From Streptomyces typhae (GTDB taxonomy: Bacteria; Actinomycetota; Actinomycetes; Streptomycetales; Streptomycetaceae): a stretch of 64,000 nucleotides of DNA. Of this stretch, positions 8,968-16,687 are shown one piece after another. The notes under the pieces are model-generated. The model saw only the letters and a list, made by a program, of their open reading frames with translations. It made no database searches and was not told where the DNA came from. How positions within the stretch are numbered: position 1 is the stretch's first letter; each line of letters starts with the position of its first letter. Location of the stretch: positions 62,001 through 126,000 of the forward strand of contig NZ_WPNZ01000027.1 in assembly GCF_009755605.1 (NCBI RefSeq), written 5' to 3'. A program made the translations under genes and the position numbers.

Positions 8968-9194
8968 GAGGACCGGACGTCATGACCGAAGTCGAGTGGC
9001 AGCGATCGTCGTTCTGCGGCGGTGGCGGCAACAACTGCGTCGAGGTCGCCGCGACAGCGGACGGCATCGCACTCCGCGAAAGCGACAGCCCAGCCACCGT
9101 GCTGACAACAGGCCGGCGCGCCCTGCTGGCGCTCATACGGACGGTGCAGTCGGAGGCGTCACCTCTGTCCGGAACAAGCAGTCCCACGCGATAG
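8964..9194 (+). CDS. DUF397 small protein
   Basis: This is a 76-aa DUF397 protein (WQRSSFCGGGGNNCVEVAA, then IALRESDSPATVL). The first ATG at 8964 overlaps the stop of the XRE gene as ATGA. A second ATG at 8982 has GAGAGG about ten bases upstream and may be the real start. The C-terminus (SEASPLSGTSSPTR) is a little unusual for the family. It probably acts with the upstream XRE regulator. This is the second DUF397 gene in this locus; the other pairs with the divergent ATPase. Confidence 0.85.
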   Translation: MRGPDVMTEVEWQRSSFCGGGGNNCVEVAATADGIALRESDSPATVLTTGRRALLALIRTVQSEASPLSGTSSPTR

Positions 9195-9234
9195 CCATCT
9201 ACTTCCAGTCGTCCTGCGTGATTCCCAGGCTCAC

Positions 9235-9486
9235 CTAGAGGCGCCAGACGTCGGTGGACGGGTCACGGTTCAGGACCGGGCAGCTCGGCGCGTGTCCCGA
9301 GCGGGCCGCCCACCGCTCGGGCGACTTCGGGCTCGGCGCTACCACGGCACCTTCTGGCCTCCTCGGGGTGACGATGGTGGCCTGCCCCGCCTTGCACGCC
9401 CCGTGTTCGCACTGCGCCAGCAGGCCCCGGGCGTGGCCGATCGCCGTACCGACCCTGCCCTGGAGGGCAGCGGCGCGCGCGCCCAT
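9235..9486 (-). CDS. Doubtful 83-codon frame downstream of the AAA ATPase
   Basis: This open frame lies in phase with, and 6 bases beyond, the TAG that ends the AAA ATPase gene. It has no recognisable domain, no good ribosome site, and a Cys/Pro-rich C-terminal half. It may be only a chance extension of high-GC sequence. It is listed because it would be translated if the upstream TAG were read through. Confidence 0.15.
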   Translation of the reverse strand: MGARAAALQGRVGTAIGHARGLLAQCEHGACKAGQATIVTPRRPEGAVVAPSPKSPERWAARSGHAPSCPVLNRDPSTDVWRL

Positions 9487-9492
9487 GACGCT

Positions 9493-10812
9493 CTACAGTT
9501 CCCTGGCGATCTCGCCCGGAGTCACCCTGGGAGCGCCACCGTACCGGCCGCGCAGGTAGCCGCGCTCCAAGTCCTCATCGGGGTCCGGGCGTGCCGCCGT
9601 GAGCGGGTACAGCTCGGTCTGGCCGGTGGACCGCTTCACCGTGATCCACACTTGCTCGGCGGCCAGCGGGCGCTCCAGCACGGCGTCACCGAGCAGTGTC
9701 GCGTCGTGCGTGGTGAAGACCAGTTGCGCCCGGTGCGGATTCGCTTCGGGGTCCTGGAAGATCCGTACGACTTCGGCGGCGAGGGTGGGGTGCAGGCTGG
9801 AGTCGAGTTCGTCGACGAGGAGGGTCGTCCCCCGGTCCAGGGCCGTCAGCATCGGGCCGAGGAAGGCGAACCACGCGAGCGTGCCCAGGGACTCCTCGGT
9901 ACGGAAGTCCAGGGTCTCCTAGGTCCCGTCGGGGGTGCGGTGGCGCAGCGCGAGCTCTCCCGTGACCGGGTCGACGTCGACGCCGGTGAGGCCCAGGTCC
10001 GCGATGGCGAGCAGGCCGGTCAGCCGGTCGAGGTCCCCCAGGCCCGAGGGCTGCTCGCTGCCGTGCGGGGCGGGCGCACCGCCGCTCTTGTGGGAGTGGT
10101 GCGGCTTGGGCGCACCGAGCATCCGCTGGGTCCACGCGGTGCGCTCGGCGACGCTCTCGTCGGGGGTGACCAGCAGCAGATTGTCGAGGAACCAGCGGTA
10201 CAGCTCGCTCAGCTGCGGGTCGTTCAGTGTGGCCGCCGTGGAGAGGAAGAGGGCGTTCGGCCGGGTGAGCGCCACCAGGTCGTCGCGACGGCCCCGGAAC
10301 GCGGGACCTTCCTGGCTGTCCACCCCGGGGAAGACGAACTCGCCGCCCTCGTCGTCGGGCCGGTCGGCCTCCCTGTCGAACCAGACCACCCGGGTGCCGT
10401 CGAGGTAGGCGTGCAGCCACTCCGCCTCGACCCGCTCGTCCGACAGCTCGAAGCCGTACGTGTAGCGCACGGGTCGTCTGCCGAGTGCGAGGTCGACTTC
10501 GAAGAGGGTGGTCTCGTCGGAACACGAGGGGTCGAGTTTGAAGGGGCGGCGCGGCACTCCCGGGCGCGTCGCCCATTCCGCGAAGGACGTGCGTACGGCC
10601 TGCCGCATGTCGTGCAGGGCGAGGAGCAGGTTGGACTAGCCCGAGGCGTTCGCTCCGAAGATGCCGGTCACGGGCAGGACCGTCACCTCGCGGTCCTCGT
10701 CCCGCAGATCCGTACGGAGCGCGCCGCCCGCGTAAGGGACCGCCGGCACCAAGCCGAGCTGGCACTCGTCCCGGATCGAGCGGTGATTGGCCACCCTGAA
10801 ACGCAGCAGCAC
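9493..10812 (-). pseudogene. AAA (AAA_21/RecF-like) ATPase broken by two in-frame TAG codons
   Basis: A GTG at 10812 with a strong GGGAGGA site opens a 440-codon frame whose translation is a typical AAA_21 ATPase. It has VLLRFRVANHRSIRDE at the N-terminus, Walker B/D-loop TLLVDELDSSLHP, the switch histidine in VFTTHD and the C-terminal ERGYLRGRYG. Two TAG codons interrupt it: codon 59 (10636-10638), exactly where the Walker A lysine should be (GANASG-stop-SNLL), and codon 298 (9919-9921). No frameshift or deletion is seen. As read, only a 58-residue stub would be made. It is either a very young pseudogene, a sequence error, or an amber-readthrough gene. Confidence 0.8.
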
Positions 10813-10873
10813 CGTCGTCCTCCCGGAGACAGGAGCAGACTCCTGTCGTTACGTGCACCGATTCCAGCAACTT

Positions 10874-10911
10874 AGCGGCTAACCACTTAACCGGATAAGT
10901 GGTAGCCCGCT
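10874..10911. terminator. Long hairpin downstream of mnmA
   Basis: Two arms of 16 bases (10874-10889 and 10896-10911) are near-perfect complements, ending in CCACTTA/TAAGTGG around a 6-base ACCGGA loop. It lies past the mnmA stop and about 60 bases before the AAA gene start on the same strand, so it would separate the two transcripts. The CCACTTA core resembles the dyads near the XRE gene, so an operator role is also possible. Confidence 0.6.
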
Positions 10912-10958
10912 GTAGCCACAGTGTGACGCCGCGATCTGCGGGGCCAGCCTCAGAGGAT

Positions 10959-12101
10959 TCAGACGGCGGCGGCCGCCCGCTGGGTGGTGGCGATCGTCGC
11001 CGAGCCCACCACGCGCGAACCGTCGTACAGGACGATCGCCTGGCCGGGCGCCACGCCGCGCACCGGCTCGGTGAACGTGACGTGCAGAGTGCCGTCGACC
11101 GGTTCGGCGGTCACCTCGGTCTCGCCGCCGTGGGCGCGCAGCTGGGCGGTGTAGGTGCCCGCTCCGGTGGGGGCGGCGCCGCACCAGCGGGGCCTGACGG
11201 CCGTCAGGGCGGTCACGTCGAGGCCCGCGGCGGGGCCGACCGTGACGGTGTTGTCCACCGGGGAGATGTCCAGGACGTAGCGCGGCTTGCCGTCGGGCGC
11301 GGGCGTGCCGATGCGCAGGCCCTTGCGCTGGCCGATCGTGAAGCCGTACGCGCCCTCGTGGGTGCCCAGGACCGTCCCGGACTCGTCCACGATGTCGCCC
11401 TCCGCCTTGCCGAGGCGCGCGGCCAGGAAGCCCTGGGTGTCGCCGTCCGCGATGAAGCAGATGTCGTGGCTGTCGGGCTTCTTGGCGACGGCCAGGCCGC
11501 GGCGCTCGGCCTCCGCGCGGATCTCGTCCTTGGTCGTGACCGTGTCGCCCAGGGGGAACATCGCGTGGGCCAGTTGGCGGTCGTCCAGGACTCCCAGGAC
11601 GTAGCTCTGGTCCTTCGCCATGTCGGACGCCCGGTGCAGCTCTCGCTCGCCGTTCTCGTCCACGACCACCTGCGCGTAGTGGCCCGTGCACACCGCGTCG
11701 AAGCCCAGCGCCAGGGCCTTGTCCAGGAGCGCGGCGAACTTGATCTTCTCGTTGCAGCGCAGGCACGGGTTCGGGGTGCGCCCCGCCTCGTACTCCGCGA
11801 CGAAGTCCTCGACCACGTCCTCACGGAAGCGCTCGGCGAGGTCCCACACGTAGAACGGGATGCCGATGACGTCCGCCGCACGGCGGGCGTCCCGCGAGTC
11901 CTCGATGGTGCAGCAGCCGCGCGCGCCCGTGCGGAACGACTGCGGGTTCGCCGAGAGCGCCAGATGCACACCGGTCACGTCGTGCCCGGCCTCGGCGGCT
12001 CGGGCGGCGGCGACGGCGGAGTCCACGCCGCCGGACATGGCGGCGAGGACGCGGAGCGGGCGGCTGGTGCGCGGCGGGGCCGACGGGATCTGCGAAGTCA
12101 T
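10959..12101 (-). CDS. mnmA: tRNA 2-thiouridylase MnmA (TrmU)
   Basis: MnmA thiolates U34 in tRNAs for Lys, Glu and Gln, using sulfur relayed from a cysteine desulfurase. In this 380-aa protein the PP-loop is SGGVDS (residues 23-28). The catalytic cysteine pair is C112 (TPNPCLRCN) and C214 (SHDICF). The C-terminal beta-barrel follows. An N-terminal extension of about 15 residues precedes the PP-loop. ATG 12101 has only a weak AGGG site; an internal start at the second methionine would remove part of strand one and is less likely. A cysteine desulfurase gene sits 1 kb upstream on the same strand, separated by the opposite-strand amidase gene, which fits its sulfur supply. Confidence 0.96.
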   Translation of the reverse strand: MTSQIPSAPPRTSRPLRVLAAMSGGVDSAVAAARAAEAGHDVTGVHLALSANPQSFRTGARGCCTIEDSRDARRAADVIGIPFYVWDLAERFREDVVEDFVAEYEAGRTPNPCLRCNEKIKFAALLDKALALGFDAVCTGHYAQVVVDENGERELHRASDMAKDQSYVLGVLDDRQLAHAMFPLGDTVTTKDEIRAEAERRGLAVAKKPDSHDICFIADGDTQGFLAARLGKAEGDIVDESGTVLGTHEGAYGFTIGQRKGLRIGTPAPDGKPRYVLDISPVDNTVTVGPAAGLDVTALTAVRPRWCGAAPTGAGTYTAQLRAHGGETEVTAEPVDGTLHVTFTEPVRGVAPGQAIVLYDGSRVVGSATIATTQRAAAAV

Positions 12102-12162
12102 AGCCCTAACAGGGTACGGGTCCCCGGGAACCGGGCGCGCGTGAGTAAGCGTTGAGGATCAC

Positions 12163-12888
12163 ATGGGGGCAGAGGACACCTCGGGGACGAGGGACACCGG
12201 AAGCACACACGGCGCGGAGCCGGCCGAGGGCCGCGGCACGGCCCGCCGCGCCCTGCTCCTCGGCGGCGCCGCCGTCGGGCTCGGCGCCCTGGTGCTCGGC
12301 CACGACGAGCTCGGCCGGCTGTGGGGGCACCGGCCGCGGATCTCCACACCCCGCGAGGACGGCGTGGTCGACGCCCGCGGCGCCCAGTGGATAGCGGCGT
12401 CGGGGGCGAACTGGCGCCGGGCCGACCGCCCCGCCGACTACGACATCGACCGCGTCGTCATCCACGTCGTCCAGGGCGAGTACCGCACGGCGCTGCGCGT
12501 CTTCAGGGACCCCGGGCACGGCGCGGCCACGCACTACGTGGTCCGCAAGGACGGGCACGTCGCCCAGATGATCCGCGAGCTCGACGTGGCCTTCCACGCG
12601 GGCAACCGCGCCATGAACGAGCGCAGCGTGGGCATCGAGCACGAGGGGTTCGTCGACCGGAAGTCGTCGTTCACCCACGCCATGTACGCCTCCTCGGCGG
12701 CGCTCACCGCCGGGATCTGCCGGCGGTACGACATACCGGTGGACCGGGAGCACATCATCGGGCACGTGGAGGTGGAGGGGACGGATCACACGGATCCCGG
12801 GCCGCACTGGGACTGGGAGCGGTATATGCGGCTTGTGCGGCGGGAGCGGGACCGGAAGCCCGCTCGGGCCACCGGTACGCCTGCGTAG
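12163..12888 (+). CDS. Exported N-acetylmuramoyl-L-alanine amidase (Amidase_2)
   Basis: This 241-aa peptidoglycan amidase has an N-terminal twin-arginine-like signal or anchor (ARRALLLGGAAVGLGALVLG, about 27-46). The Amidase_2 domain follows, with zinc-ligand candidates H101 (VVIHVVQG) and H209/D211 (TDHTDPGPHWDW) and the family segment NERSVGIEHEG. It would cut the bond between muramic acid and the stem peptide outside the membrane. ATG 12163 has GAGG upstream. The gene is divergent from mnmA with only 61 bases between, so promoters overlap. A PGRP-like relative is the only alternative description. Confidence 0.9.
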   Translation: MGAEDTSGTRDTGSTHGAEPAEGRGTARRALLLGGAAVGLGALVLGHDELGRLWGHRPRISTPREDGVVDARGAQWIAASGANWRRADRPADYDIDRVVIHVVQGEYRTALRVFRDPGHGAATHYVVRKDGHVAQMIRELDVAFHAGNRAMNERSVGIEHEGFVDRKSSFTHAMYASSAALTAGICRRYDIPVDREHIIGHVEVEGTDHTDPGPHWDWERYMRLVRRERDRKPARATGTPA

Positions 12889-12973
12889 CCCCTGGCCCGG
12901 GCGGGTGGGCGCACGGGTGGGTGGGTGCGGGTGTGCGGGTGTGCGGCCCGGCTGGGAGCCCCCGATCCCGCCC

Positions 12974-13031
12974 CTTCCCGCTCCCGGGGCTCCGCCCCGG
13001 ACCCCGCTGCTCAAACGCCGGAGGGGCTGAG
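12974..13031. repeat. Streptomyces intergenic repeat motif
   Basis: Past the amidase gene, a self-complementary CCGGGGCTCCGCCCCGG stretch is followed by a short motif of the CTCAAACGCCGGAGGGGCT type. Very similar motifs occur three times at 22.26-22.46 kb. It lies between the convergent amidase and cysteine desulfurase genes and may help end transcription. Confidence 0.55.
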
Positions 13032-13059
13032 ATCCACCAGCGGGCCTGGAAGCAAGCAG

Positions 13060-14238
13060 CTAGCTCAGGCCCGCCGTGCGGGCGCGTTCCACCGCCGGGC
13101 CGATCGCCTCCGCCACCGCCTCCACGTCCGCCCGCGTCGACGTGTGGCCGAGCGAGAAGCGGAGCGTCCCGCGGGCCAGGTCCGGGTCCGTGCCGGTGGC
13201 GAGGAGTACGTGGCTCGGCTGGGCGACACCCGCGGTGCACGCCGAGCCCGTGGAGCACTCGATGCCCTGGGCGTCGAGCAGGAGCAGCAGCGAGTCGCCC
13301 TCGCAGCCGGGGAAGGTGAAGTGGGCGTTGGCCGGGAGCCGTCCCGCCGGGTCCGGGTCGCCGCCGAGGAGCGCGTCGGGGACGGCGGCGCGGACGGCCG
13401 CGACCAGTTCCTCGCGGAGCGCGCCGATCTCGCGGGCGAACCACTCCCGCCGCTCGGCGGCGAGCTGCCCGGCGACGGCGAACGCGGCGACCGCGGGCAC
13501 GTCCAGGGTGCCGGAGCGCACATGCCGCTCCTGGCCGCCGCCGTGCAGCACGGGCACGGGGCTGTACGCGCGGCCGAGGAGCAGCGCGCCGATACCGTAC
13601 GGACCGCCGATCTTGTGCCCGGACACGGTCATGGCGGCGAGCCCGGAGGCGGCGAAGTCGACGGGCACCTGCCCGAAGGCCTGCACGGCGTCGGCGTGCA
13701 GCGGGACGTCGAACTCGGCGCAGACGTCGGCCAGTTCCCGTACCGGTTGCAGGGTGCCGATCTCGTTGTTGGCCCACATGACGGTGGCGAGCGCCACGTC
13801 GTCGGGGTTGCGGGCGATGGCCTCGCGCAGCGCTTCGGGGTGCACGCGGCCGTGCGCGTCGACGGGGAGGTACTCGACGGTGGCGCCCTCGTGCTCGCCG
13901 AGCCAGTCCACCGCGTCGAGCACGGCGTGGTGCTCGACGGGGCTGGCCAGGACCCGGGCGCGGGGCGGTCCGCCGTCCTTGCCCGCGCGCCGCGCCCAGT
14001 ACAGGCCCTTCACGGCGAGGTTGTCGGCCTCGGTGCCGCCGGAGGTGAGAACCACCTCGCTGGGGCGGGCGCCGAGCGACTCGGCCAGCGTCTCGCGGGC
14101 CTCCTCGACGGTGCGGCGTGCCCGGCGGCCCGCCGCGTGCAGCGAGGAGGCGTTGCCGGTGACGGCGAGCTTGGCGGTCATCGCCGAGATCGCTTCCGGG
14201 AGCATCGGGGTGGTCGCGGCGTGGTCGAGGTAGGCCAT
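13060..14238 (-). CDS. Cysteine desulfurase (NifS/IscS class)
   Basis: This 392-aa PLP enzyme converts cysteine to alanine and a protein persulfide. The PLP lysine is K209 in TVSGHKIGGPYG and the persulfide-carrying cysteine is C334 in ECSTGSACTAG. The N-terminus MAYLDHAATTPM is canonical, which fixes the start at 14238 rather than an upstream in-frame extension. It lies 47 bases behind the DUF4190 gene in the same orientation. Its likely sulfur acceptor is MnmA, encoded about 1 kb downstream. It could also serve Fe-S or thiamine synthesis; many actinobacteria have a separate SUF system for Fe-S clusters. Confidence 0.95.
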   Translation of the reverse strand: MAYLDHAATTPMLPEAISAMTAKLAVTGNASSLHAAGRRARRTVEEARETLAESLGARPSEVVLTSGGTEADNLAVKGLYWARRAGKDGGPPRARVLASPVEHHAVLDAVDWLGEHEGATVEYLPVDAHGRVHPEALREAIARNPDDVALATVMWANNEIGTLQPVRELADVCAEFDVPLHADAVQAFGQVPVDFAASGLAAMTVSGHKIGGPYGIGALLLGRAYSPVPVLHGGGQERHVRSGTLDVPAVAAFAVAGQLAAERREWFAREIGALREELVAAVRAAVPDALLGGDPDPAGRLPANAHFTFPGCEGDSLLLLLDAQGIECSTGSACTAGVAQPSHVLLATGTDPDLARGTLRFSLGHTSTRADVEAVAEAIGPAVERARTAGLS

Positions 14239-14285
14239 GGTGGCCCCGATTCTACGGACCGTGGACAGCGCGCCCGACCTCGCGG

Positions 14286-14759
14286 TCAGAGCCCGAGGCT
14301 CCAGGACACCGTGTTGTCCATGGACATCAGGGTGACGAGGACGACGAGGTCGGCCACGCCGAGACCGAGACCGAGGAGGGCGCGGCCGCGGCGGGCCGTG
14401 CCGCGCCACAGGGCGATCGACGCCAGGACGATGGCGATCGGGCCGAGGACGATGTTCAGGACGAGCAGCCCGAGAAGGCCGAGGACGAAGGCGGCCACGG
14501 CCATGCCGTCGGTGTCCCGCCGACCGGTGGGCCGCGTGTCGACGGACCGCGTGTCGACGGAGCGCGTGTCAGCGGAGCGCGTGTCAGCGGAGCGCGTGTC
14601 AACGGACCGCGCGTCGACGGACCGCGTTCCGGCGGACTGCGCGTCTGCGGACTGGGCCTCAGCGGAGCGAGCGTCGGCCGACTGCGTGCCGGTGGGCCGT
14701 TCGTCGGTGGGCCGTTCGTCGGCACGACGTGTGTCGGTTGCCGTAGCGGTGAGTTCCAT
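14286..14759 (-). CDS. DUF4190 membrane protein with repetitive N-terminus
   Basis: This is a 157-aa protein. Residues 1-85 are a low-complexity Asp/Arg/Ser/Thr tail built from five-residue units such as TRSVD and TRSAD, encoded by a 15-bp tandem repeat at about 14520-14680. Residues 86-157 are a DUF4190-type domain with two hydrophobic segments (MAVAAFVLGLLGLLVLNIV and ALLGLGLGVADLVVLVTLM), with WRGTARRGRA between them. The tail would be cytoplasmic or surface exposed. It follows a 50-aa membrane protein gene by 47 bases and precedes the cysteine desulfurase, so all three may share a transcript. Function is unknown. Confidence 0.8.
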   Translation of the reverse strand: MELTATATDTRRADERPTDERPTGTQSADARSAEAQSADAQSAGTRSVDARSVDTRSADTRSADTRSVDTRSVDTRPTGRRDTDGMAVAAFVLGLLGLLVLNIVLGPIAIVLASIALWRGTARRGRALLGLGLGVADLVVLVTLMSMDNTVSWSLGL

Positions 14760-14806
14760 GGTGCGACTCCTCGGGGACGGATCGGACGTCGTACGGAACG
14801 GACGGG

Positions 14807-14959
14807 TCAGCGGTGGCGTGCGTGGCGCTCGCGCACCGTGAAGATCAGCAGCCAGGCGCCGATGACGGCGGCCATCACGAGCGTGACGGACAGCGGTGCG
14901 TGCGCCACGGTCCCCATGGCGACGCCCAGGAGCAGCAGTGCGGCGACGAGGAACAGCAT
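14807..14959 (-). CDS. Small two-segment membrane protein, 50 aa
   Basis: This short gene reads from ATG 14959 to TGA 14807. It begins MLFLVAALLLLGVAMGTVAH, has a second hydrophobic stretch (SVTLVMAAVIGAWLLIF), and ends in a basic tail TVRERHARHR. GGGAGG lies about ten bases upstream of the start. It sits head-to-head with the TetR gene (137 bases apart) and just ahead of the DUF4190 gene. It is therefore a likely first gene of the operon that the TetR protein controls. It has no family assignment. Confidence 0.65.
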   Translation of the reverse strand: MLFLVAALLLLGVAMGTVAHAPLSVTLVMAAVIGAWLLIFTVRERHARHR

Positions 14960-15020
14960 GGTGACGATGCCTCCCGTGTGCGGGTCACTGTGGACGACAC
15001 TTCGGTGAACGACTGTGGTT

Positions 15021-15090
15021 ACAACTGTTCACTGACTATGGAGTCTACTCCCTCCACGGCTTCCAAAACTCGGAGAACAGTTGTTAACTG
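15021..15090. promoter_or_regulatory. Probable TetR operators in the divergent promoter
   Basis: ACAACTGTTC (15021-15030) and its exact reverse complement GAACAGTTGT (15075-15084) face each other across 44 bases. The second half-site is also part of a 13-base dyad CAGTT-GTT-AACTG (15078-15090) that ends 7 bases before the TetR start. Two related sites between divergent genes fit binding by the adjacent TetR protein to both promoters. Confidence 0.6.
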
Positions 15091-15096
15091 CATGGC

Positions 15097-15756
15097 ATGA
15101 GTCACACCCTCGGCGATCCGGCCCCGACCCCGGGCGCCCGGCAGGCCCAGAAGCTGCGGACCCGGCAGGCACTCCTCGACGCGGCCCTGCGCCTGCTGGC
15201 GGAGCAGAGCCTGTCCAGCCTCGGGCTGCGCGAGGTGACCCGGGCCGTGGGGGTGGCCCCCACGGCCTTCTACCGGCACTTCCGCGACATCGCCGACCTG
15301 GGCGTGGCACTGGTCGAGGAGGCGCTCGGCAGCCTGCACACGACGCTCGTCGCCACGCTCGCGGCGACCGGCGAGGGCGACGGCGAGGAACGCATCGCGG
15401 CAGCCGTCGAGTTGATCGTCGCCTACGTGCGCGCGTACCCCGCGCACGCCCGCTTCATCGCGCGGGAGCAGCACGGCGGCGTCCGCCGGGTGCGCGAGGC
15501 CATAGGCGCGCAACTGGCGCTGTTCGCGCGGGAGGTGGCGGCGCAGTTCGCCAAGGAGCCGGAGGCGGTGGGCTGGAGCGAGGACGACCTGCTGATGCTC
15601 GCCCGGATGTACGTGGACCACATGGTGATGACCGCGTCCGCGCTCCTGGAGACCGACGACGCGGGGCCGGTGACGGACACCGCGCGCCGGCAGCTGCGCC
15701 TGGTGAGCCTCGGCCGCAGGCACTGGCTCGACGCCCCGCCCCCGGCGGACCGGTGA
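15097..15756 (+). CDS. TetR family transcriptional regulator
   Basis: This 219-aa regulator has an N-terminal helix-turn-helix (about residues 24-66; LGLREVTRAVGVAPTAFYRHF is the recognition region) and a helical ligand domain. The HTH sequence resembles regulators of the FabR/DesT type that sense acyl-CoAs, though similarity in the HTH alone does not prove the ligand. The inverted ACAACTGTT sites directly upstream suggest autoregulation and control of the divergent small membrane protein/DUF4190 genes. ATG 15097 opens MSHTLGDP, with little Shine-Dalgarno signal, so leaderless translation is possible. Confidence 0.9.
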   Translation: MSHTLGDPAPTPGARQAQKLRTRQALLDAALRLLAEQSLSSLGLREVTRAVGVAPTAFYRHFRDIADLGVALVEEALGSLHTTLVATLAATGEGDGEERIAAAVELIVAYVRAYPAHARFIAREQHGGVRRVREAIGAQLALFAREVAAQFAKEPEAVGWSEDDLLMLARMYVDHMVMTASALLETDDAGPVTDTARRQLRLVSLGRRHWLDAPPPADR

Positions 15757-15808
15757 CCCGGCCCGCCGCCCTCGACGGGACAGTAAGGGGCAACTAGCCT
15801 CTACGCTC

Positions 15809-16687
15809 ATGACCAACATCCCGACCGGCCTGACCGACTGGGCGCTCCCCGAGACGTTCGACTCCTCATCGGGCGCCGTCCGCTGGGCCGCGCTCGGCCC
15901 GGCCGGGGCGCCCCCGGTCGTCCTGGTCCACGGCACCCCGTTCTCGTCGTACGTGTGGCGCGGCATCGCCGGGGCGCTGTCCCGCGATCACCGCGTGTAC
16001 GTCTGGGACCTGCCCGGGTACGGCGCCTCGGAGATGCGGACCGGCCAGGACGTCTCGCTGGCGGCGCAGGCGCGGGTGTTCACCGAACTCCTCGCGCACT
16101 GGGGCCTGGCCGCCGGGGACGGGCCCCCGGCCGTCGTCGCCCACGACTTCGGCGGCTGCGTGGCGCTGCGGGCCCATCTGCTGCACGGCGCCCGCTACGC
16201 CCGGCTCGCCGTCGTCGACCCGGTGGCCCTCGCGCCCTGGGGGTCGCCCGCGTACCGGCTGCTCGGCGCGCACGCGGACGTCTTCGCCCAGCTCCCGCCC
16301 GCGCTGCACGAGGCGATGGTCCGGGAGTACGTCGGCTCGGCGAGCCACCGCGGGCTGCACCCCGCCGTCCTGGACCGGCTCGTCGCGCCCTGGTGCACCC
16401 CGGCGGGGCAGTCCGCGTTCTACCGGCAGATCGCGCAGAACGACCAGCGCTTCACCGACGAGATCCAGGGCAGGTACGGGGAGCTGGCGCTGCCGGTCCT
16501 CGTCTGCTGGGGCACCGAGGACACCTGGATCCCCCTCGCGCGCGGCCACGAGCTCGCCGGTCTGATCCCCGGCGCCGAGCTGCGCCTGATCGAGGGCGCG
16601 GGCCATCTCGTACAGGAGGACGCGCCCGCGGAACTCACGGCGGAGCTCGGTCGTTTCCTCACTGCGGGCCCTCGTACAGGTCACTGA
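15809..16687 (+). CDS. Alpha/beta hydrolase with aspartate nucleophile
   Basis: This 292-aa alpha/beta-fold hydrolase has the oxyanion motif LVHGTPFSS (39-47). Its nucleophile elbow is AHDFGG, putting Asp (D113) in the position used by haloalkane dehalogenases and epoxide hydrolases rather than serine. The acid and histidine are probably in WGTEDTWIP and GAGHLVQEDAP. Simple serine-esterase or lipase activity is therefore unlikely, and epoxide or halide substrates are possible. The gene follows TetR by 52 bases and its 3' end overlaps the convergent WYL regulator gene by 29 bases. Confidence 0.88.
   Translation: MTNIPTGLTDWALPETFDSSSGAVRWAALGPAGAPPVVLVHGTPFSSYVWRGIAGALSRDHRVYVWDLPGYGASEMRTGQDVSLAAQARVFTELLAHWGLAAGDGPPAVVAHDFGGCVALRAHLLHGARYARLAVVDPVALAPWGSPAYRLLGAHADVFAQLPPALHEAMVREYVGSASHRGLHPAVLDRLVAPWCTPAGQSAFYRQIAQNDQRFTDEIQGRYGELALPVLVCWGTEDTWIPLARGHELAGLIPGAELRLIEGAGHLVQEDAPAELTAELGRFLTAGPRTGH

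Noticed and set aside
9493..10812. Selenocysteine or programmed frameshift in the AAA gene
   Set aside because: The interrupting codons are TAG, not TGA, and the reading frame does not shift.
12889..13059. Small gene between amidase and cysteine desulfurase
   Set aside because: Only repeat-like GC-rich sequence and no ribosome site or conserved frame.
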